The notes beneath the pieces are model-generated. The model did no database searches, was not told where the DNA came from, and saw nothing but the letters and a program-made list of their open reading frames with translations. Shown here one piece after another: positions 59,270-64,000 of a stretch of DNA of 64,000 nt. Made by a program: the position numbers and the translations under genes. Positions within the stretch are counted from its first letter, which is position 1. Every line of letters begins with the position of its first letter. Source of the stretch: Catalinimonas alkaloidigena (lineage in GTDB: Bacteria > Bacteroidota > Bacteroidia > Cytophagales > Cyclobacteriaceae). Location of the stretch: the NCBI RefSeq assembly GCF_029504655.1, contig NZ_JAQFIL010000001.1, forward strand, positions 687,001-751,000, given 5' to 3'.

Positions 59270-59289
59270 GTGCGCACGAGAAGATTCGA
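59270..59289. repeat. Attachment core at the tRNA end
   Basis: Twenty bases identical to 3494-3513, spanning the tRNA-Leu 3' acceptor strand and half of the T-arm. Since the tRNA gene is intact here, the element supplies or retains the correct 3' end. Confidence 0.92.
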
Positions 59290-59354
59290 ACTTCCACGCC
59301 AGTTAAGGCACTGCCCCCTCAAGACAGCGTGTCTACCAATTCCACCACGTGCGC
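59271..59354 (-). tRNA. tRNA-Leu (anticodon GAG)
   Basis: An 84-nt class II tRNA. The acceptor strands GCGCACG and CGTGCGC pair perfectly with discriminator A. D-arm: GGTGGAATTGGTAGACAC. The anticodon stem CTGTC/GGCAG holds loop TTGAGGG with anticodon GAG. The variable arm (GTGCCTTAACTGGCGT) and T-arm (GGAAGTTCGAATCTTCT) are intact. CCA is not encoded. The gene is the integration target of the 55.8-kb element, whose core is identical to its 3' end. Confidence 0.95.
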
Positions 59355-59457
59355 GTAGGGGAGCACAAAATTAGAAAAATTGTGATAGTACACAATGGTT
59401 TTTTCCGCATTTTAGTGTATACTCTCCAACATTCAAGCATATAAAAAAAGAAAAAGC

Positions 59458-60240
59458 ATGTATCAATACATTCAATATGAAGAGCAAGGGGGCAGAGCTA
59501 CCATCACCATGAACCGTCCGGAGGTGTATAATGCTTTAAATCAGGGGATTAAAGAAGAGTTATTACAAGCTTTTAAGGCTGCTGAAAACAATCCTGAGAT
59601 CAGGGTAGTAGTATTAGCAGGGGCAGGTAATGCTTTTTGTTCCGGTCAGGACCTTAAGTCCGCCCAGGAAGAAATGAAGGGAAAGTCCTATGCTGACGCT
59701 ATTCGGACCTATTATAACCCTCTTATACTTCAGATGCGGCACATGCCTAAACCTATTATCGCCCGTATTCAGGGCATTGCAGCCGGTGCAGGTTGTTCAT
59801 TAGCACTGGCCTGCGATGTAGTGGTTGCGTCAGAAGATGCGATCCTCAGCGAACTTTTTGTAGGCATTGGCCTGGTCATGGATTCTGGTTCTACCTATTT
59901 TTTACCCCGGATGATCGGTAGACTGAAAGCTTTTGAGCTGGCTAGTCTGGGTACGCAGGTACAGTCGGCAGTGGCGCTCGAACTAGGCTTGGTAAATAAA
60001 GTAGTATCTGAAGAGTCATTGGATAAGGCTGTTCAAACTTATGTAGAAGGATATCTGAATGCACCCTCGACCACAGTAGGGCTGATCAAGCAGATGCTGC
60101 ATCAGTCAGCCAATATGAGCCTGGAAGAAGTGCTGGAACTGGAAGCGGAATATCAGGATAAAGCCGCTGTTACCCAGGATCATCAGGAAGGAATGAAAGC
60201 TTTTCTCGAGAAAAGAGATCCGAAATTTACAGGAAAATAA
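59458..60240 (+). CDS. paaG: Enoyl-CoA hydratase/isomerase, PaaG-like
   Basis: A 260-aa crotonase-family enzyme. Oxyanion-hole motifs are AFCSGQDLK and IQGIAAGAGCSLALACD, with acidic residues in ELFVGIGLVMDSGSTYFLPR as in PaaG-type ring 1,2-epoxyphenylacetyl-CoA isomerases and related hydratases. It probably works in fatty-acid or phenylacetate CoA metabolism in the cytoplasm. It is the first chromosomal gene after tRNA-Leu. The family is secure; the exact substrate is a reasonable guess. Confidence 0.85.
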   Translation: MYQYIQYEEQGGRATITMNRPEVYNALNQGIKEELLQAFKAAENNPEIRVVVLAGAGNAFCSGQDLKSAQEEMKGKSYADAIRTYYNPLILQMRHMPKPIIARIQGIAAGAGCSLALACDVVVASEDAILSELFVGIGLVMDSGSTYFLPRMIGRLKAFELASLGTQVQSAVALELGLVNKVVSEESLDKAVQTYVEGYLNAPSTTVGLIKQMLHQSANMSLEEVLELEAEYQDKAAVTQDHQEGMKAFLEKRDPKFTGK

Positions 60241-60249
60241 TACTGAATC

Positions 60250-60972
60250 ATGAAATTTTTTAAAGTTAACGTATCACTCATTTTTTTATCTCTAATTCCC
60301 CTCACAGCTTACGCACAGGAAGAAAATGCGCCTGTACATCAGCAAGAAATTGAAAAGCTAGGTAGCGATATGGCACAGAGCTATGCTTCCCGCTATGAGG
60401 GGGTAAAAGGGAGCCCTTATTTTACAGAAAAATGGATTTCAGGGGAAATAGAATTTGACGACAGAAGTAAGTACGATGACGTAGAATTGCTTTACAATGT
60501 TTATGAAGATGAGCTGCTGGCTCGCGATAAGGGAGGAAATCCAGTAATCGTTAACAAAGAGATAGTGCGTTCATTCACCATGGGGAAAAATGACAATACC
60601 AATATGGGTAACTTTCTCAAAGCAGATTACTTGGAATATGAATTGGATGATGTTGATGATAGTCAGTATGTACAGGAACTCTATAAAGGTGAAGGGGCAC
60701 TATATGCCGTAAATAAGAAAAGCCTTGGTCAAAATAGTAGTGCTGAAAATAGAGGAGATACCTATGATGCGTTTACAGAACTGAAGGCTGACTATTATTT
60801 TATTTCTCCTAGTGGTAAGATTCACCAGTTAGAACCCGAACAGAATTCAATATTGAAAGCTATGAGTGCGCGTAGGGAAGCGGTAGGAAACTATATTGAG
60901 GAACAAAACCTAGATCTGAATGAAAGAAACGACCTGGTAGAACTGGTCATGTTCTATGAAATAAAAGATTGA
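60250..60972 (+). CDS. Secreted hypothetical protein
   Basis: A 240-aa protein with a signal peptide (VNVSLIFLSLIPLTAYAQ). The mature part is acidic with a predicted alpha/beta fold (FDDRSKYDDVELLYNVYEDE) and no cysteines or catalytic motifs that I recognise. It lies 9 bp after the PaaG-like gene, possibly in the same transcript. Typical of Bacteroidota periplasmic proteins of unknown role. Confidence 0.7.
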   Translation: MKFFKVNVSLIFLSLIPLTAYAQEENAPVHQQEIEKLGSDMAQSYASRYEGVKGSPYFTEKWISGEIEFDDRSKYDDVELLYNVYEDELLARDKGGNPVIVNKEIVRSFTMGKNDNTNMGNFLKADYLEYELDDVDDSQYVQELYKGEGALYAVNKKSLGQNSSAENRGDTYDAFTELKADYYFISPSGKIHQLEPEQNSILKAMSARREAVGNYIEEQNLDLNERNDLVELVMFYEIKD

Positions 60973-60983
60973 CTGTCAGGGGG

Positions 60984-61691
60984 CTAAAACTGTAGAATTT
61001 GCAGGCTATGGCAGGCAGCCAGCCCCGCGGTCTCAGTTCTTAGCCGGCTGTTTCCCAAGCTTACCGGGCTAAAGCCCGCTTCTAGGGCATTTTCTACTTC
61101 TTGGGGACTAAAGTCTCCTTCCGGACCGATAAGTACCACGTAGTTCTGATGTGCCTTGGCGGTATGGATAAGCTGAGGGCATGCTTCTTCTCCCAGGTAA
61201 GCGATGAACTTATGCGTATTGGTTTCTCTTTTTTGCCCCTGGACAAAATCTTTGAATTTGGTCAAAGTGCTGAACACAGGTAAGTAAGCATGTTGTGACT
61301 GCTTCATGGCACTAATAGCTTTACGTTCCAGGCGATCCATTTTCAGTACTTTCCTTTCCGAATGATCACAGAGGATAAAGCTGATCTGATGTATGCCGAC
61401 CTCAACGGCTTTCTCCACAAACCACTCGGTACGATCTATATTTTTGGTAGGAGAGAGCGCAATGTGGATGTTAAAGTTATCCCGGGGAATTGTAGTTTGT
61501 TTGATAATGTCAAACTCACATTTCTTGTCATTGGCTTTAGAAATGCTGGCCTCATAAAAATGCCCTTTTCCGTCTACCACCTGAATCTGATCGCCTTCCT
61601 GTTTTCTTAACACCTTAATACAGTGCTTAGATTCGTCTCTATCTAAATAATGCGCTCCTTCACTTACAGATGGCTGGTAAAATATAAACAT
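60984..61691 (-). CDS. rsmE: 16S rRNA (uracil-1498-N3)-methyltransferase
   Basis: A 235-aa SPOUT methyltransferase. The N-terminal PUA-like domain binds RNA; the C-terminal trefoil knot has IGPEGDFSPQEVENALEAGF and LGNSRLRTETAGLAA, diagnostic for RsmE. It methylates U1498 of 16S rRNA using S-adenosylmethionine. The start overlaps nothing, and pyrD ends 3 bp upstream, so the two are probably co-transcribed with xerD. Confidence 0.95.
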   Translation of the reverse strand: MFIFYQPSVSEGAHYLDRDESKHCIKVLRKQEGDQIQVVDGKGHFYEASISKANDKKCEFDIIKQTTIPRDNFNIHIALSPTKNIDRTEWFVEKAVEVGIHQISFILCDHSERKVLKMDRLERKAISAMKQSQHAYLPVFSTLTKFKDFVQGQKRETNTHKFIAYLGEEACPQLIHTAKAHQNYVVLIGPEGDFSPQEVENALEAGFSPVSLGNSRLRTETAGLAACHSLQILQF

Positions 61692-61694
61692 AGA

Positions 61695-62759
61695 CTACTG
61701 TTGATCTGCCGTTTCTAAGCTAGCATGTTGAACGAGTGCCTTTTTAATTTCCTTCAGGACAGAGGGGCCCTCATATACAAATCCGGTATAGAGTTGTATC
61801 AAACTGGCACCGGCCTCTATCTTTTCCAATGCATCCCGGGCTGAAGCGATGCCACCTACCCCTATTATGGGAATTTGATTTCCCAACTGTCGGTGGAGAT
61901 AACGAATTACTTCGGTAGAACGCTTACGAATCGCCTGACCGCTGAGTCCTCCGGCTCCTATTGCTTTCACTTTGGCGTCAGAGGTTTTTAATCCTTCGCG
62001 GCTAATGGTGGTATTGTTAGCGATAATACCATCCATTTTCAGCTCCACGCAAATCTCCACAATATCATCTAACTGATGTGGACTGAGGTCGGGAGCGATC
62101 TTGAGCAGGATAGGTTTTGCCTTGGGTTTTTGCCGGTTCAGCGAGCTTATATGGTGAAGTAACCGTTTAAGCGGTTCTTTTTCCTGTAGCTCTCTGAGAT
62201 CTGGGGTATTAGGTGAGCTTACATTTACCGTAAAATAATCAACCACATCATACAGGGCTTCATAACATTTTTCATAATCATCCTGTGCCTGGGCATTGGG
62301 AGTGACTTTGTTCTTCCCAATGTTTCCCCCTACAATAATATCAGACTTTCTCTTCCTCAGTCGTTTAACCGCATCTTTCACGCCTTTGTTATTGAAGCCC
62401 ATCCGGTTGACCAGGCTTTCGTCATCAGATAAGCGAAATAAACGTGGCTTAGGATTACCCTCCTGAGGCAAGGGTGTGAGCGTCCCTATTTCCACAAAGC
62501 TAAAACCCAGTGCTGCCATGGCATCAATCATTTCCGCATTCTTGTCAAAGCCGGCAGCCAACCCTATCGGGTTCTTGAATTTGAGTCCAAACAATTCTTT
62601 TTCCAGCTTGTGGTCTTCCATGCCATACATGCTATGTAAGAGAGAAGCCCCTCCCGGGCTGTGATACAACATTCGCAGCATTCGGGTAGTAAAATGATGC
62701 GCACTTTCCGGTGCCATCTGAAAAAGTAAAGGTCTTATGAGTTCTTTATACACGCTCAA
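61695..62759 (-). CDS. pyrD: Dihydroorotate dehydrogenase (quinone), class 2
   Basis: A 354-aa FMN enzyme of pyrimidine synthesis that oxidises dihydroorotate to orotate with a membrane quinone. The class 2 N-terminal helices (ELIRPLLFQMAPESAHHFTT) mediate membrane and quinone contact. Core motifs are GLAAGFDKNAEMIDAM, NVSSPNTPDLRELQ and IANNTTISREGL, and the phosphate-binding loop is IIGVGGIASARDALE. Length is normal. It is 2 bp from xerD and 3 bp from rsmE on the same strand. Confidence 0.96.
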   Translation of the reverse strand: MSVYKELIRPLLFQMAPESAHHFTTRMLRMLYHSPGGASLLHSMYGMEDHKLEKELFGLKFKNPIGLAAGFDKNAEMIDAMAALGFSFVEIGTLTPLPQEGNPKPRLFRLSDDESLVNRMGFNNKGVKDAVKRLRKRKSDIIVGGNIGKNKVTPNAQAQDDYEKCYEALYDVVDYFTVNVSSPNTPDLRELQEKEPLKRLLHHISSLNRQKPKAKPILLKIAPDLSPHQLDDIVEICVELKMDGIIANNTTISREGLKTSDAKVKAIGAGGLSGQAIRKRSTEVIRYLHRQLGNQIPIIGVGGIASARDALEKIEAGASLIQLYTGFVYEGPSVLKEIKKALVQHASLETADQQ

Positions 62760-62761
62760 TA

Positions 62762-63712
62762 TCAGTTTGGTGAGTTAAGTCTATCGTCAGCAATAGGTCT
62801 GCGGGAACGAGGGTGACAATCAGTAATCACCTGCTTCAGGTAGTCACGATCCAGGTGTGTGTAAATTTCAGTTGTAGTAATAGACACATGGCCCAGCATA
62901 TCCTGCACTGCTCTCAAATTTGCCCCTCCCTCAATCAGGTGGGTAGCAAAAGAATGGCGAAAAGTATGGGGACTTACCTTTTTGTTGATGCCGGAGGCTA
63001 ATGCAGCGTCCCTGATGATATAAAAGATCATGACCCGGCTCAGTTTTTTTCCCCTACGGTTAAGAAAAACAAAATTCTCGTGACCCGGCTCAATCTCCAG
63101 GTATTGCCTGATCTCCTGTATATATTGCTTGGTGAATTTTAATGCGTCTTTTCCAATGGGAACAATCCTTTCTTTACTGCCCTTTCCCAAAATTCTTAAG
63201 AAGCCGATATCCTCAAAAATATTATTCATTTTAAGTTCGGTCAACTCGGTCACCCTGAGCCCGGAACTGTAGAGCGTTTCCAGTATCGCCCGGTTTCTAA
63301 GCCCCTCAGCGGTAGAGACATCTATCGCCTCCAAAATACTTTCTATCTCAAAGTAGCTTAAGGTATCAGGCAGCTTACGGTCGAGCCGCGGGCCTTCCAG
63401 TAGTAATGCCGGGTCTTCAGGGATCAAGTCCTGTAGCAGTAGAAATTTGTAGAAGGCTTTGATCCCCGCAAGTATGCGAGCCTGCGTAGCCGCACTTAAG
63501 CCCAGGTCACAGATATGTTGTAGCATCTTCTCCAGATGATCCTGCTGTATGTCCAGAGGAGAAAGATCCAAGTCAGACATTTCTACAAACTGCTGTAGCT
63601 TCTCTATATCGCTGATGTAGGCTTTCAGGGAATTCTCAGAAAGAGAGCGTTCAAGCTTAAGGTAGTCCTCAAACTCGCTCATATATGTTTCCCATGCTTT
63701 ATACTGTGTCAT
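62762..63712 (-). CDS. xerD: Tyrosine recombinase XerD
   Basis: A 316-aa chromosome-dimer-resolution recombinase. The N-terminal SAM-like domain begins WETYMSEFEDYLKLERSLSE. Catalytic residues: Arg in SSGLRVTEL, Lys in LGKGSKERIVP, HTFRHSFATH, GHVSITTTEIYTH with the nucleophilic Tyr. It acts at dif with XerC. The divergent neighbour is aroQ, an arrangement common in Bacteroidota. It belongs to the chromosomal flank, not to the mobile element. Confidence 0.93.
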   Translation of the reverse strand: MTQYKAWETYMSEFEDYLKLERSLSENSLKAYISDIEKLQQFVEMSDLDLSPLDIQQDHLEKMLQHICDLGLSAATQARILAGIKAFYKFLLLQDLIPEDPALLLEGPRLDRKLPDTLSYFEIESILEAIDVSTAEGLRNRAILETLYSSGLRVTELTELKMNNIFEDIGFLRILGKGSKERIVPIGKDALKFTKQYIQEIRQYLEIEPGHENFVFLNRRGKKLSRVMIFYIIRDAALASGINKKVSPHTFRHSFATHLIEGGANLRAVQDMLGHVSITTTEIYTHLDRDYLKQVITDCHPRSRRPIADDRLNSPN

Positions 63713-63973
63713 ACCTCAATTTACTCCTTTTGGGTAAGGATAAAAATGCCGGGCTTATGGCAATATAAACGACGAATAATATTCTGCTAAAGCTGCCTCC
63801 AAAAATATTGACTAAAAACGAAAGCTTTCTATTAAAGCCAAAGATATATTTACAACAATAAATTTAAGGAGTTAAATAAATCCATCTGGCTCCGGCAAAT
63901 TAAAGACATTTTCTAACTTTACAGTACTAAACGATTATGCAGTATATTTTTTTACTTACTGGACACCCAACAT

Positions 63974-64000
63974 ATGAAAGTTCTGATTATTAATGGCCCA
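63974..64000 (+). CDS. aroQ: 3-dehydroquinate dehydratase type II, N-terminus only
   Basis: Only nine codons are in the window (MKVLIINGP), matching the universally conserved start of type II dehydroquinases (MKxLIINGPNLNLLG). Position divergent from xerD supports the call. The 63713-63973 intergenic region holds the divergent promoters; I see no other gene in it. Confidence 0.8.

Larger units (their letters stand above)
3494..59289. mobile_element. Integrated prophage-like element of about 55.8 kb in tRNA-Leu
   Basis: The borders are set by the 20-bp direct repeat GTGCGCACGAGAAGATTCGA (3494-3513 and 59270-59289), which is the 3' end of tRNA-Leu(GAG). A tyrosine integrase lies next to the intact tRNA. 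Inside are a repressor switch, two blocks of virus-like structural and lysis genes, an integron-like cassette array, a putative defence unit, and hicAB. There are no recognisable conjugation genes and no HK97-type head or tail genes. The element class is inferred to be a tailless temperate virus or its descendant; the boundaries are direct observation. Confidence 0.9.

Noticed and set aside
3494..59289. Integrative conjugative element
   Set aside because: There is no relaxase, coupling protein or Tra/VirB gene, while lysis genes are present.
62762..63712. xerD as the integrase of the array or the element
   Set aside because: It lies outside the attachment core with pyrD, rsmE and aroQ and has the full XerD signature, so it is the chromosomal dimer-resolution enzyme.

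Overview
The window is about 64 kb of a Bacteroidota chromosome, most likely Cytophagales. The evidence is a TTG-N19-TATATTTG promoter of Bacteroidetes type, SprB-type repeats, the divergent xerD/aroQ pair, and family-level resemblance of many proteins. Chromosomal DNA lies at both ends. On the left are an alpha/beta hydrolase, a HEPN-like protein and a broken IS3-family element. On the right are tRNA-Leu(GAG), a PaaG-type enoyl-CoA hydratase, a secreted protein, rsmE, pyrD, xerD and the first codons of aroQ.

Between them sits an integrated element of about 55.8 kb. It is bounded by a perfect 20-bp direct repeat (3494-3513 and 59270-59289) that copies the 3' end of tRNA-Leu. Its tyrosine integrase (57950-59119) lies next to the tRNA, with GGTCACT arm-type sites at both ends. 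The former tRNA terminator is now stranded at the far left end.

The element has two blocks that look viral: 4.1-20.8 kb and 41.5-56.6 kb. Block A has a CI/Cro-like switch, about ten small proteins with a C-terminal membrane anchor, several small beta-rich proteins, a transglutaminase-like protein, a peptidoglycan-binding protein, a GH108 muramidase, a 3TM holin and an L,D-transpeptidase-like protein. Block B has an adenine methylase plus giant SNF2-like helicase (a split DarB-like pair), a lysine-rich DNA-binding protein, a RecA-fold P-loop ATPase, LamG-type receptor-binding proteins, and a candidate spanin. I see no HK97 capsid, portal, terminase or tail genes. My best inference is a tailless, membrane-containing virus of an unrecognised group. 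Several of its proteins share an ID(Q/A/S)x(E/D)F motif.

The accessory region (20.9-41.4 kb) interrupts the viral blocks and holds the clearest discovery: an integron-like cassette array. A tyrosine recombinase without the IntI-specific insertion (21391-22233) is followed by twelve promoterless, co-oriented cassettes (22838-34776), each ending in an attC-like palindrome. For cassettes 1-12 the first ~10 bases of the cassette are the reverse complement of the R'' box at its end, usually perfectly, which is the expected signature of cassette circularisation. The cassettes encode mainly unknown, secreted or membrane proteins, plus a HAD-like protein and an AAA-TOPRIM-like (PARIS/OLD-like) putative defence protein. 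Two group II introns, one with a reverse transcriptase and one without an ORF, are inserted in opposite strands of the same attC (attC11). Removing them on paper restores both core sites exactly.

Downstream of the array are a UPF0158 protein, a serine resolvase with a degraded second copy, and a two-gene unit of an Ntn-hydrolase (proteasome-like) protein and a helicase with a C-terminal PD-(D/E)xK-like motif, which I propose as a defence system. The right end carries hicB and a frameshifted hicA next to the integrase.
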